The notes beneath the pieces are model-generated. The model was not told where the DNA came from. It ran no database searches and saw nothing but the letters and a program-made list of their open reading frames with translations. Positions 35,342 through 48,088 of a stretch of 64,000 nt of DNA are shown here, piece by piece. A program made the translations under genes and the position numbers. The stretch comes from Cyathus striatus (taxonomy: Eukaryota > Basidiomycota > Agaricomycetes > Agaricales > Nidulariaceae). How positions within the stretch are numbered: position 1 is the first letter of the stretch; the number at the start of each line of letters is the position of its first letter. The stretch spans positions 1,364,001 through 1,428,000 of the forward strand of contig JAOVFP010000013.1 of assembly GCA_025738555.1 (NCBI GenBank), given 5' to 3'.

Positions 35342-37326
35342 AGTAATTTACACTCCCCCAAGAGGTCTGTACGGATCTGTACGGATCCGTGCGGATTCCG
35401 TGCGGATCCGTACAGACCTGTACAGACCTGTATAGATACCATACAGAATTTATATAGTAGCTATTATTATTATTAGAGGTGATTATTCTATATGGATTCC
35501 ATACATATTCTGCATGGATTCTGTGTGGATTTATGCATTGCTGCCTTGTCACACATGTCAAGTGTAACTCTAGGTGAAAAGTGTCACACTATACAAAATC
35601 CATGATACACTCAATATATAGTATCATTCTCAATGCATAGTATCACACTTAATGCATAGTGTTATGCTTAATGTATAGTATCACACTCAACACTTAGTGT
35701 CACACTTAATGCAGAGTGTCACACTCATCACTTAGTGTTATGCTTAATGCATAGTGTCACACTCAATACTTAGTGTCATGCTTAATGTATAGTGTTATGT
35801 TTAATGTATAGTGTCACACTTAATGCATAGTGTCATGTTTAATGTATAGTGTGACACTCAACACTTAGTGTCACGCTTAGTCACACTCAATGCATAGTGT
35901 GACACTCAACGCTTAGTGTGACACTCAACGCTTAGTGTCACGCTTAATGCAGAGTGTCACACTCAACGCTTAGTGTCACGCTTAATGCAGAGTGTCACAC
36001 TCAACGCTTAGTGTCACACTCAATGCTTAGTGTCACACTTAACACTTAGTGTCACACTCAATGCTTAGTGTCACACTCAACACTTAGTGTCACACTCAAC
36101 GCTTAGTGTCACACCCAATGCTTAGTGTCACACTCAACACTTAGTGTCACACTCAATGCTTAGTGTCACACTTAACACTTAGTGTCACACTCAATGCTTA
36201 GTGTCACACTTAACACTTAGTGTCACACTCAATGCTTAGTGTCACACTTAACACTTAGTGTCACACTCAATGCTTAGTGTGACACTCAACACTTAGTGTC
36301 ACACTCAACGCTTAGTGTCACACCCAATGCTTAGTGTCACACTCAACACTTAGTGTCACACTCAATGCTTAGTGTCACACTTAACACTTAGTGTCACACT
36401 CAATGCTTAGTGTCACACTCAACACTTAGTGTCACACTCAACACCTAGTGTCACACTCAACGCTTAGTGTCACGCTTAGTCACACTCAACACCTAGTGTC
36501 ATGCTTATAGTGTCAGATTTAACATATAGTGTCACACTCAACACCTAGTATCACACTCAACACCTAGTGTCACACTTATAGTGTCAGATTTAACATATAG
36601 TGTCACACTCAACACCTAGTGTCACGCTTATAGTGTCACATTTAACATATAGTGTCACACTCAACACCTAGTGTCACGCTTATAGTGTCAGATTTAACAT
36701 ATAGTGTCACACTCAACACCTAGTGTCACACTCAACACCTAGTATCACACTCAACACCTAGTGTCACGTTTATAGTGTCACATTTAATGTATAGTATCAC
36801 ACTCAACACCTAGTGTCACACTTTAGTGTCACATTTAATGTATAGTATCACACTCAACACCTAGTATCACACTCAACACCTAGTGTCACGCTTATAGTGT
36901 CACATTTAATGTATAGTGTCACACTCAACACCTAGTGTCACGCTTATAGTGTCACATTTAATGTATAGTGTCACACTCAACACCTAGTGTCACGCTTATA
37001 GTGTCACATTTAACGTATAGTGTCACACTCAACACCTAGTATCACACTCAACACCTAGTGTCATGCTTAATGCAGAGTGTCACATGCAAGGAAACAAGTA
37101 TAATAAAATTCTGTACAGAATCTGTACAGAATTTTCAGGTCTGTAATGCGGAATTCCGAGGAATTCCGCGTAATCCGTACGGAATTTTCGGAATCTGTGC
37201 GGAATCTGTACAGACCCAAAAAAACCTCTGCCAAAATGAAAAAAATCTGTGCAGATTCCGCACGGACTCCGAAAATTCCGTATGGATTCCGCACGGATTC
37301 CGTGCGGATCCGTACAGAACACATGG
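35342..37326. mobile_element. TIR element filled with a 19-bp satellite
   Basis: It interrupts the Helitron between SLKVK and SFDWVASMF. The host sequence CTAAAGGTTAAAAGTCAAG on the left has a degenerate duplicate on the right (37327 onward), about 25 bp, suggesting a target duplication. Inverted ends read TCTGTACGGATC...CCGTGCGGATCCG (about 35365 and ending 37319), with many GGATTCCG/CCGTACGG palindromic units nearby. The interior is the satellite array. No coding sequence was recognised. Confidence 0.65.
35600..37083. repeat. 19-bp satellite array
   Basis: Roughly 70-80 units of AGTGTCACACTCAACACTT and variants (CAATGCTT, CAACGCTT, CAACACCT); the second half also has short units (AGTGTCACGCTTAT) in a higher-order pattern with ATTTAACATAT. 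The first 11 bases are a palindrome around one central base (AGTGT-C-ACACT), and occasional units carry the flipped centre (AGTGTGACACT). Confidence 0.9.
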
Positions 37327-39230
37327 CTAAGTGTAAAGAGCTCAGTTTTGATTGGGTTGCATCAATGTTTGCCTCAGTATCCCCAGATGAAATTCATGCA
37401 GTTTCAGTTCATCTGCAGAGGAAAAAAAAGGTTCTGGATTTAATGTGTCAAGCAAGAACTGTTACCTCTACTGTTCCAGATTCCACTGCGAGCCATGTAA
37501 CACTGAGAAATGAGATTTGTGCATTGGTTGTTGAGAAAGGGCTTCCAACTTTCTATGTATCCTGCAGATGTTTACAATCTGATTGTTAGATTGTTGGCAG
37601 CATCCTTGGGAACTGATATTAATGATTTATTAACTGAAAATAATTACAATTATTGGACTCAGGCTACTTTAATTGCAAGGAACCCTGCCATTGCCTCTAA
37701 GTTCTTTAATTCATGCATGAACCAATTTATAATGTCTTTGTTGGGGTATAAGCCATGTTGCAGTATAAACACTAATGAAGGTGTTTTTGGTGTTACAAAA
37801 GCTTATTACAGCTGTGTAGAGGCTCAGGGACATGATTCACTCCATTGTCACTTTGTTATTTGGATTGAGGGAGCTTCAAATCCTGACCAATTAAAGGATC
37901 ATATACAAATACAGGGAGACATTGAATTTTGTGATAGATTACTAGCCTTCTTTGATGATACCATATCAAACAGTGTTCCCCCTGATCCTTGTCCTGATGC
38001 CTCCATTCCTTCATCCTTGAACCACCTGTGTTACATCGCAGGTATTGCACAGGAAGAGTTTTCCTCAAAAGATTACTCTGATTTGCGACAAAAGGACTTA
38101 CATTTCATTGTCAAGCAGTGTCAGACACATGCACACTCTTCCACCTGCTATAAATATTGGAAACCAGGTGAGGTCAAGGAATGTCACTTTGGTCTTGGGA
38201 AAGGGGATAAAATAGATTGCAGCATTTTTAATGAGGGTACTGGTGAAATTTGTCTACACTGCCTTGATATTTTCATGAACAACTTTAATGCTACCATTAT
38301 TGAAAGCATCAGGTCTAACATGGATATAAAATTCATTCTGTCAGGCCCTGCAGCAAAGGCTGTTTTTATATATATCTGTAATTACATATCTAAAACACAG
38401 CTAAAAACTCATGTAGCTTTTGTGGCATTGGAACTTGCAGTCAAGAAACTTGATGAAGTTTCTTGACTGCATATTCCTGAAGAGGATGATTTACAGATAC
38501 ACACCAAAAAATTGCTACAGAAATGTGCTTTCACTATGCTTTCACATCAGGAGCTTTCTTCTCAGCAAGTTGCCTTGTATCTTATAGATTTTGATGATCA
38601 TTTTACCAGTCATAAGTTCCATAATTTATACTGGACATCCTTTGAACAATATATTGAATCTCAGTTACCTTCTCCAGAGTGTTACCCCTCATGCTCTAAT
38701 GCCTCTCAGAGTCTATTGCAACATTCCCCTTTCACACATGGTACCAATGCATATACATCTGATGCAAGCTCCAACACCTGTGTCTCTGGGATTTCATTTC
38801 TCATATTGATAAAATGCTATTGAAGTCTATGCACAGTAATGCGTTGGATGCTAACAGTCCTCAGTATAATGCCAATTCTGATGACAGTGGTTCAGATGAT
38901 GAGGAACAATTTACCAGTCATAGGAGAGGTCCGAAATCTTGTAAATGTGTAAAATTTCTATCTGAGCATCCTGAACACCTTACTTACTTCACCTCATTAT
39001 GTGAATCTAGATCTTTTTTTGTTCCTGTGCCATGTGGACCATCTATACCTAGACAAGACAAAAAGGATGCTGTTGATCATCATGCCCACCTGGTGCTGAT
39101 TCTCTTTAAGCCATGGAGATCTGTGAGTGACCTGTGTGAGGATAACCTATCATGGCTACAAACATTTTCATTGTTTTATTCATCTTGTGGAGAGCAAGCT
39201 ATTCAGGAAATTGATAACATGCAAGTGCTT
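37327..39230 (+). pseudogene. Helitron Rep domain with HUH and two-Tyr motifs
   Basis: Reads SFDWVASMFASVSPDEIHAV, LRNEICALVVEKGLPTFYV, then after a shift PADVYNLIVRLLAASLGTD. Key catalytic parts are GHDSLHCHFVIWIEG (HUH-type His pair) and YICNYISKT (paired tyrosines with Lys), both intact. Next come NSVPPDPCPD and a long C-terminal region. Stops at 38464-38466 and about 38821 break it. It ends at NMQVL where the chromovirus inserted, at the 5-bp duplication TGCTT. Rep would nick and join DNA during rolling-circle transposition; the copy is not functional as read. Confidence 0.82.
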
Positions 39231-39994
39231 TGTTATATCCATGCCTGGCTATATTGTGCCGACATTACCAAAGGTCCCCACGTGACCTTCCAACTTACCC
39301 AGTCCATTCCCGGAACGTACCTGCTTCGGGTTTACACTTCCCAATGTTCCTGCCTGGGAACATACCCAGAACCCATCAGGTTTTCTATTGGATACTTTGG
39401 ATACATAGTTTCTCTTATGATGGCCTCACTGCGTCATTATACCATTACTCCTCTCTTCCATTCTCACTTGTATGTTTCATTATGGTCAATGTAGTTTAGT
39501 TTCTTATTCTTCATTCTGAGTGTGTCATTTGTGCCACTACTCCTCTTTGCCCAGTCTTTATTTCATTTACTTACACTTAGTATTCTGTCTCCGGATTCAT
39601 ACCTACATCTTACTAGTACATATAAATAGCCTTCCAAATGTACTAGGTAGTCTTCAGTATTTGTGTCAATTCTGTACACTTTCTTCCTACTCTAAGTTCC
39701 AAAACCCACTCCGGGTTTTCCTTTGGGTCTCTCCCCCACTACCTAGTGTAGTGGCAAAGCCCCTTGCATACTCTGGAATGTTTCCTTACATTGGATATCA
39801 TCTGTTGTGAAATACAAACCATTCCCTGGGGATATCCAGGTGGCACAGCACATATGCTGAAGCCACGGTTCACTTCTGCACTCCTGCTCCCATTCCCATA
39901 CCTGTACTCACTTCAGGTTTCCATTATAGTTTTCCTGCACCCTCCGGGTGCCTTCGCAACCACTTCTAAGCAGGAAGAGAATTGGTACATAACA
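39231..39994 (+). repeat. 5' LTR of the chromovirus
   Basis: 764 bp, begins TGTTATATCC and ends GGTACATAACA, giving perfect TGTTA/TAACA ends. It contains ACATATAAATAGCC (TATA-like, about 39619). ORFs within it also occur in the 3' LTR and are not genes. Confidence 0.93.
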
Positions 39995-40031
39995 GTATAT
40001 GAATACTTATACCTTGGATATCTCTTCTATC

Positions 40032-41539
40032 ATGGCTCCAACTGGGACTTCGGTTACTTGCACAGCGCATACTGCTAGTCATACCAATGCTGTGGGTGCT
40101 TGTGCCACCTGTGCAGCTACAAGGCAACAGCCTCCAAGGAGTACTTCAGGTTCTCTACCTTCTACACCGTCTTGGGTAACACCCAGCCCAGCACCACCTC
40201 CTAGTGCTACTTTCTTGGGTCCACCCTTGACTTCCTCTCAATTACTCTCTGTTCCTGCAGCTGGGAACCTCAGATCTGCTCAGGCTCCTCTTGATGGCAC
40301 CCCACCACCATATGGTACAGTCACAGCAGACCAGGAAACTCCTGAGGGTCACGGTTCCAATGGTGGTACCATTGGGCTGCCACCTCCACCTCCTTCTCAG
40401 CCCAACCCTCCGTCTCCACCATCCTCAGACTCAGGGGATGACGGTGATGAGGATGATGTCAACAATCCCAGGCACACACCTCTTGTGCACCACTCCTGGG
40501 AAGACCAGCTTGCCGAAGCTCTTTTGAGAGTTGTGGAATCTGCCTGGGGTACATCAGGAACATGTTGGGAACACAACGTTCAAAAGCCAGATACTTTTGA
40601 CAGTTCCAGTGCTGAGAAATTGGAGCAGTTCATTATGCAGTGCCAAATTTACTTCTGGAACAATCCTTCCCAATACTTGGATGGACATTCCCAGGTCAAC
40701 TTCACTCTCGCATATCTTTGTGATATCACGCTTCAGCTCGTTATGCTGATCCTCTCCAATCCCTATGCTGATGATGAGTTCCTTCACTCTTGGGAGGTTT
40801 TTGTTGTCATGCTAGAGGATAACTTCAGGTAGTGAACCTGGAAGGGGATGCCAAGAATGATCTGGATGTCCTCGTTATGAAGGATTTGCAGAAACTGTCC
40901 AAGTATCTTGTACAGTTCAACAGGCTTGCACAGTGCACCAACTGGGATGATAAATCCTTATGCCACTGACTCTATTCTGGGTTTCCAGGTCACATTAAGG
41001 ATGAGATCTCTCATGTTGGGAAACCTACCACAAAGCGCAGGATGATTAAACTAACTCAAGGGATCAATAGTCAGTACTAGGAATGCCAGTCCAAGCATAC
41101 ATGGGAATCCCACCAGCCTTGGGGTCTGCGGGTTCTGGATAGCTCTGTTAGAGCTCCTACAAACTGCCCTGCAGTCACCCCAATGCCTTCCCACCTCGTT
41201 TCAGGTCAATACACACCCCATCTGAGCTATCCCCACTATGCTGGTAGTCACCCACCCCATTCCTTGCAGCCTCCTCAGCAGTGGAGGCCAGAATTGAATG
41301 ACAAGGTTGGTCAAGATGGCAAGCTCTTGCCACAAGAACATCAGTGTCGCATGGACAACAATCTATGCTTGTTCTGCAGTAATCTGGGGCATTGTGCCAA
41401 AGAATGTTCCTGCTCTGCCTCTTCTGTGGCTAGAGCCTGGGCATCTGGATTATCTGCTTCGGCTCCTATGTTGGCTTCTGTGGGTCCCTCGACCCACAGG
41501 TTCATGCCTCTTTCCAACCTGGCTTTGGGTTCGAAAAAA
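40032..41539 (+). pseudogene. Chromovirus gag with CCHC zinc knuckle
   Basis: Starts at MAPTGTSVTCT. A Pro/Ser-rich N-terminus and acidic DSGDDGDEDD precede the capsid segment KPDTFDSSSAEKLEQFIMQC and QIYFWNNPSQYLDGHSQVNF. The frame is broken after about 267 codons (40832). It recovers later and shows a nucleocapsid knuckle CLFCSNLGHCAKEC (CX2CX4HX4C, intact), ending at 41540-41542. The intermediate 350 bp still translate as gag-like pieces. Confidence 0.85.
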
Positions 41540-41595
41540 TAGGGAGTGGTCCTCTGGACACCACACAAGCTGAGGACTGTGTTGTTCCCCCTTGT

Positions 41596-44500
41596 GTGCA
41601 GCCAATGCAGGTAAGACTCAATGCTTCCACTCTTTCTGACCCCAATGCCCTTCATATTCTGCTTTGTAGTACCATCCATGCTCTCCCTACACCCTGTACA
41701 ATTTCATATAGCACTCTAGTCGATTCGGGTTCTACCCATTGTTTTATGGATTCATCTTTCATTCAGACACATGCTATTCCTACCTCACCTACTCCACCTA
41801 TTGCTCTCAGACTTTTCAATGGCACCACCAATCATGTTATAACCAAGTTCATTACACTGCCTGTACTATTTCCTACCAGTGAATGTATTACAGTTGAACT
41901 CTATGTGACACCTCTTGATTCTGTGTGTTCTGCAGTCCTAGGATACAATTGGCTCACCTGCTTCAATTCGTTGATTGACTGGGTATCAGGCTCATTAACA
42001 TTCTGGACTCCAGTCACTTCTGAGCAACTTCCACTCAAATCTGAGATCTCAGAACCAGGTTCTGCTTCCGAGGATCCATCTCCAGTCACTTCTGATGAGT
42101 CTCTGCCACCTCCTCCTAGCATTTCACTAATAAATGGTGCTGCCTTCTCACATGCATGCTGTTTAGAGGGAGCACAGACTTTCCATATCCAGCTTGGTGC
42201 TGTCACTTCCACTGCCACCCTCAATCCAGAGGAAGCTCTGGATCTCTCTTCCATACCATCTGAGTATCACAAGTTCACTGATGTATTTAGCAAGTCCCAG
42301 GCAGATACACTTGCCCCTCACCATCCCTATGACTTAAAGATCAACCTAGAGGAAGGTGCTTCACCTCCTGTAGGTCAGATCTATTCCCTTTCCCAATCCA
42401 AGCTTTCCACCCCTCGGGAATTCATTGATGAACATATCTGGATCAGATTCATTCAACCTTTGTGCTCTTCGCATGGGGCTCCCATCCTTTTTGTCTGCAA
42501 GAAGGATGGATTGCTTCGGCTTTGTGTGGATTTCTGCAGGTTGAACACTATTTCTAAAAAGGATCATTATCCTTTGCCACTCATTTCAGATTTTCTGGAC
42601 AGTCCCCATCACACCTGTATCTACACCAAGATTGACCTGCATCATGCATACCACCTGGTCTGCATTGCCAAGGACGATGAATGGAAAACCGCTTTCCAGA
42701 CTCGCTACAAATCCTTTGAATGGCTAGTCATGCCCTTCAGACTTTCCAATGCACCCACGGGTTTCCAACACTTCATGAACAATGTTTTCAAAGATCTTCT
42801 CGATGTGTGCATTATAGTTTATTTGGATGACATCCTTATATACTCTGATAACCTTGTGCAACATTGCCAACATATTAGGGAAGTCTTGTGTTAACTCCAG
42901 AAGCATGGGTTGTACACATGCATGGATAAGTGTGAGTTCCACTCAGAATCCATGGAATATCTCGGATATATACTATCGCCCAATGGTCTCACCATGTCTC
43001 CAACAAAGGTGAAGACTATTCAAGAATGGCCTGAACCAAGGAAAGTAAAAGACATTTAATCTTTCCTTGGGTTTGCTAATTTCTATCAGTGTTTTATATA
43101 CAACTATTCCGACATAGTTGTTCCACTCACCTGCCTTACCTGGAAGGGTAATCTGTGGAACTTCTCAGAAAAATGCTGTTCCGCTTTCACTGAACTTAAG
43201 GACACTTTCATGTCAGTACCCATCCTTACCCATTGGGTTCCTGACAAGCAGCTCATCATGGAAACCGATGCTTCAGATTATGTGTTGGCTGCTATCCTGT
43301 CTATAGTTTCCGATGATGATGAGATTCACCCTATCGCTTTCCACTCGCAAACCTTTACACCTCCCGAGTTAAACTATGACACCCATGACAAGGAATTGCT
43401 TGCTATCTTCGAAGCATTCCAAGTCTGGCGTCATTACCTGGAAGGTTCCGGTTCACCCATCAACGTCATCACAGACCACAAGAACTTGGAATACTTTTCC
43501 ACAACCAAGATCTTGTCCCGATGACAAGCCCAATGGTCCAAGTATCTTTCCCAGTTCAATCTAGTTATCCACTTTTGACCTGGAAAACTCAGGGCAAAGC
43601 CAGATGCTCTGACTAGACAATGGGATGTCTACCCTAAAGAGGGGGATAGCGACTACACTAAGGTCAATCCACATAACTATCATCCAGTGTTCACCCAGGA
43701 ACAGCTTATTACTTCTCTCTGAGCAACCTCACTTATTGTACCTGCTCTTCGCACTAGTATCATCATGGACATTGAACAGTTACATACTGATATATTATCA
43801 GCTCTCCCTAATGACCCAGTCACAGTTATCCAAATGCAGACTCCTGAGAATTGTTGGACTGTAACCCCAGACGGTTTCCTCCGTCTAGATAACTGGATCT
43901 ATGTTCTGGACTCCAGAACCCTTCGGCTTCAGGTTTTACAGTACAAACACAACCACCTGCTTTCAGGACACCTTGGACAGAACAAGACCCTCAAGCTAAT
44001 TTGATACGAATATACTTGGCCACTTATACAGACATTTGTAAAGGACTATTGTAAGTCTTGTAATACTTGCATGCATTCTAAACCACAGCACCACTGCCCA
44101 TACAGAACCCTGAAACAACTCCCGGTTCCCGGATGCCCATGGCACTCAATATCTATGGATTTCATAGATCAACTTCCAAAATCATCAGCTTCCAAGTATG
44201 ATTCTATACTTGTTATCATGGATCATTTCTCCAAGCAGTCTATCTTCATTCCCACTCATACCACTTGCTCTTCTTCCAACCTTGCACTTCTATTCATACT
44301 TCATGTCTTTTCCAAGCACGGAGTCCTGGAACACATCACTTCTGATTGTAGTTCCGAGTTTGTGTCATATTTCTTCTGTTCCCTCGGTATGGCCCTCGAC
44401 ATCACTTTACATTTCACCTCAGGTTATCACCCCAAAGGCGATGGCCAAACAGAACACACCAATCAAACTCTGGAACAATACCTTCGGGCCTACTGCAACT

Positions 44501-45240
44501 ACCAGCAGGATAACTGGTGTGATCTCCTAACTCTTGCTGAATTTGCTTACAATAATGCACCAAGCACAACCACAGGAATTTCACCATTCTACACAAACAA
44601 GAGTTATCACCCGAACCTTGTGATACATCTGGAATGTGATCTCACTTCTGCTCATGCCTGGCACTTCACAGTAAACCTTGAGGAACTTCACAAGATGCCC
44701 CGGACTGAAATACTCAGTGTACAGAAACGTTACCAAGCACCTGCCGATGCGCATCACAAACCCACACCTGCATTCCCCGTCAGGACAAAGGTATATGTTA
44801 AAGCTGAGTACTTCTGGACAACCTGGCCATCCCAGAAACTTGCAGAAAAGTTCCTAGGACCTTTTGAAGTCATTGCACTTGCCAGATTGCATTCACATAC
44901 CTTGCACCTTCCAGAACAATTTCATGCAGTCCACTCAGTATTCCATGTATCCATGCTTGAACCCAATACTGAAAATACTATCCCAGATCACATTATTCCA
45001 CCACTACCACCTGTCCAGGTTGATGGTGATATTGAATACAAGGTCTTGGAAATCTTGGACTCTAAACTGGATCATCATTTGCATTGCAAACTGAGGTACT
45101 ATGTATGCTGGCTAGGGTATGAAGGGACTGATGAAGAGTTCTCATAGCTTCCGGCCACGGAACTGGAACACACTACAGATATCATCGAAGAGTTCCACTC
45201 CCACTATTCAGATAAGCCTGGCCCTACTCCTATTTCTTAA
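41596..45240 (+). pseudogene. Chromovirus pol: PR-RT-RH-INT-chromodomain
   Basis: Protease active site LVDSGSTHCFMD; RT with KIDLHHAYH and YLDDILIYS; RNase H with METDASDYVLAAIL and TDHKNLEYFS; integrase zinc region HLLSGHLGQNK ... CKSCNTCMHSK; catalytic Asp in SISMDFIDQLP, Asp in HITSDCSSEF and Glu in GQTEHTNQTLEQYL; and a chromodomain-like end IEYKVLEILDSK ... YYVCWLGYEGTDEEFS. The same frame is broken by stops near 42893, 43060, 43522, 43577, 43720, 44002 and 45145; at least four occupy Arg positions (CGA to TGA) and one a Trp position. R-to-C and R-to-H changes (SDCSSEF, QTEHTN) fit the same process. Nothing recognisable was found from 45241 to 46041. Confidence 0.92.
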
Positions 45241-46041
45241 CTTTCACACTACTTATGATCCACTTGCAGTTTCACCTTATACAAAAACCAAAAACAATGA
45301 ATAACAAGCAAAAAACAAGATACAAGTACATTAATTCATTGGTAGTGTGTTATGACCAATTCCATCACTCCTGCTGCATTTGCGACTTGACCCGAGGAAC
45401 TACCTCACCTTCTGACACATTTCTGACACCTGTTACATCTTCCTTGTATGCATCCAGATCCCGAAGGCGTTCTGCAAGCAAGGTTTCGATATTGGAAACA
45501 TGGACGACGTGCCCAGATACCATGGAAACATCTCAGGACAACTTATTGAGTTCACCTACCACCTGGAAATTGGCATCACCATATCTGTGACTCTACTTGA
45601 TTGACTATGCCATCTTCCAATGCTTCCTGCATTTTCCCTAGCAGTCCCTGCTACTTTCTGCATTTATCCTGGACCTCATCCACCACTTCCGACACTTCCA
45701 ACCCACTTCTGATGCTCATCTTCATTGGTTGTTCAATCTGTGAAGCAACCAAGCTTGCTTCCCATTCTGGAACATCCAGAAGGATTGGCTACTCCCGGAA
45801 CATCAACTTACATGTTCCCACTGCACCCATGAGTGGGGTTGATTGGTCTTGGTCTCAGATACAGCTTTGACTTGCTGGAACTTACTCTGGAACTTGTAGT
45901 TCACACCTTTACTACTTTCCTTGCCAAAGGAATCAGATGTGCTCTCATTCTCTTATTTGAACATTCACTGACCAATAGGATTTCTTGTATTATTTTTAGT
46001 TATATTTTCTTGCACACAGTATGACCTCGTGGGCTCAGCAC

Positions 46042-46055
46042 AAAAAGGGGGATAC
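46042..46055 (+). promoter_or_regulatory. Polypurine tract
   Basis: AAAAAGGGGGATAC lies immediately before the 3' LTR, the expected place for the primer of plus-strand DNA synthesis. Confidence 0.75.
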
Positions 46056-48088
46056 TGTTATATCCATGCCCAGCTATATTGTGCCAACATTACCGAAGGT
46101 CCCCACATGACCTTCCAACTTACCCAGTCCATTCCCAGAATGTACCCACTTCGGGTTTACACTTCCCAATGTCCCTGCCCAGGAACATACCTGGAACCTG
46201 TTGGGTTTTCTATCGGATACTCCGGATACATAGTTTCTCTCATGATGGCCTCACTGCGTCATTATACCATTACTCCTCTCTTCCATTCTCACTTGTATGT
46301 TTCATTATGGTCAATGTAGTTTAGTTTCTTATTCTTCATTCTGAGTGTGTCATTTGCGCCACTACTCCTCTTTGCCCAGTCTTTATTTCATTTACTTACA
46401 CTTAGTATTCTGTCTCCGGATTCATACCTACATCTTACTAGTACATATAAATAGCCTTCCAAATGTACTAGGTAGTCTTCAGTATTTGTATCAGTTCTGT
46501 ACACTTTCTTCCTACTCTAAGTTCCAAAACCCACTCCGGGTTTTCCTTTGGGTCTCTCCCCCACTGCCTAGTGTAGTGGCAAAGCCCCTCACATACTCTG
46601 GAATGTTTCCTTACATTGGATATCATCTGTTGTGAAATACGAACCATTCCCTGGGGATATCCAGGTGGTGCAGCACATACGCTGAAGCCATGGTTCACTT
46701 CTGCACTCCTGCTCCCATTCCCATACCCATACTCACTTCGGTGAAAAGGGGTACTTGTGTTCTAGTAGTGAAATTGGGTCTAAGTTTGCAACTTACTTCA
46801 CTACAAAATTCACAAGTCTCTTAAAATGCGAGAGGGGTTTGAGGTGGGTGTAGCCTCTTATTGTCTTAGGTATTCTTCAATCGTTTAGAAGCCAAATGAA
46901 CCAAAAAACAATAGAATTTTATTGTAGAATTTAAGTAATACACCCTTTGTACTACTTCAAACCCTGAAGAAGTGACCAACAATCTTTTACCAGCACAACT
47001 TCTTAGAAAACCGAAAAAGAGCAAGTCTTTACTCTTTATGAAACCGCTTTATTGAAAACACTAAGTTCTAGGCCCTCACTGGAGTCTCAGAACTTCAAAT
47101 CTTTCCAAAAATACCCAAAATGCGAACCAAAACAATTCTATATCTTTGAAACAAAAAGACCTAAACCACTACCCAATACCTATTGTACCTGGGCAAGAAA
47201 GGCGCTATTCTGCTTACCCTCTTACCCTCTATAGTACCTACTTAAATACAGGAAACAGAGCAGTATTACTAAGAGTTTCTCAGACACTGTATACTACATA
47301 TATGTACATGAAACACTTCCCTGTCTTTTACCTGTATCTTTCAATCATATGTCATTTGGAGCTGAGTAAACCCGAAGTATTAGGACACTCTAGACTACTC
47401 AGTCCTCTTATTTTCAGATGGTATAGTGTCTTACTCTGTGTCACTCTGGGCAGATAATAATAAAACATCTACTTGTGTCCGATGTTTTACCCCTATCCTG
47501 GTCCGGACTTCGGTGAGATCATGTCATGTAGTACTAGAATAGGATGTACTCGACTCCAGCTTTAGAACGAGACCAGAATCATCCAGATTGATGAAGAATA
47601 GACCATTCTATTCCACTCTGAAATATTCATTAATTCATATTTATTTCATTGACTATTTGTTAGACTTCAATCCTGATGCCAAACAAACAACTTAGCGGTA
47701 TCAAAATGAAATGAAATGATATACAAGTCATGTGACTGGCAGAAAAGCGGTCCTTTCAATATTCAATATCTTTTCCTACACACCAGGCTAATGGTAGGTT
47801 GGACATGAAAGCACTTGTATTCTATTTTATGTTGTAGACAGTTGAATATTAACCCGAATTAGAAGGGTAATAAGTACAATGCTTGCTAATTTGTAGCAGT
47901 CCATAGATCTTTATTTATTATCTGGGGTTCTTCAATGTATACAGATTTAATACTGTAAATGGTAGAAATGCACAATTTTATGCTTAAATGCACAGGTGGC
48001 GTCACATCGGGTTTCTGTTATAGTTTTCCCACACCCTCTGGGCACCTTTGCAACCACTTCTAAGCAGGAAGAGAATTGGTATGTAACA
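46056..48088 (+). repeat. 3' LTR, interrupted by another insertion
   Basis: 46056-46741 plus 48011-48088 together give 764 bp once the insertion and one copy of its 4-bp duplication are removed, exactly the length of the 5' LTR. Compared with it I count about 46 differences, all transitions, no indels. Confidence 0.92.
46742..48006. mobile_element. TG...CA insertion in the 3' LTR, probable solo LTR
   Basis: 1265 bp starting TGAAAAGGGGTACTTG and ending GGTGGCGTCACA, flanked by TCGG on both sides (46738-46741 and 48007-48010). It has no coding sequence. TG/CA ends, size and a short direct duplication fit a solo LTR or a small non-autonomous LTR element of another family; a 4-bp duplication is slightly unusual. 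The 5' LTR gives the empty site (CTCACTTCAGGTTTCC). Confidence 0.7.

Larger units (their letters stand above)
39231..48088 (+). mobile_element. Full-length Ty3/gypsy chromovirus, decayed
   Basis: Two 764-bp LTRs (TGTTATATCC...TAACA), 5-bp target duplication TGCTT on both sides (39226-39230, 48089-48093), gag with CCHC knuckle, pol with protease, RT, RNase H, integrase and C-terminal chromodomain, and a polypurine tract. It sits inside the Helitron coding region; removal of the element and one TGCTT restores continuous Helitron codons (NMQVL to HECKDSRDD). Multiple in-frame stops make it inactive. The sequence after the 5' LTR does not look like a usual initiator-tRNA binding site. Confidence 0.93.

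Noticed and set aside
35600..37083. CRISPR-like appearance of regular short repeats
   Set aside because: Repeats are contiguous 19-bp units with no unique spacers, in a eukaryotic transposon.
39814..40078. ORFs spanning the chromovirus LTRs (39230-39810, 46029-46635)
   Set aside because: They appear in both LTRs and begin or end across element borders; non-coding LTR sequence.
45255..45870. Possible extra ORF between pol and the polypurine tract
   Set aside because: Two overlapping frames without motifs; reverse-strand reading gives many stops. Probably untranslated or decayed.
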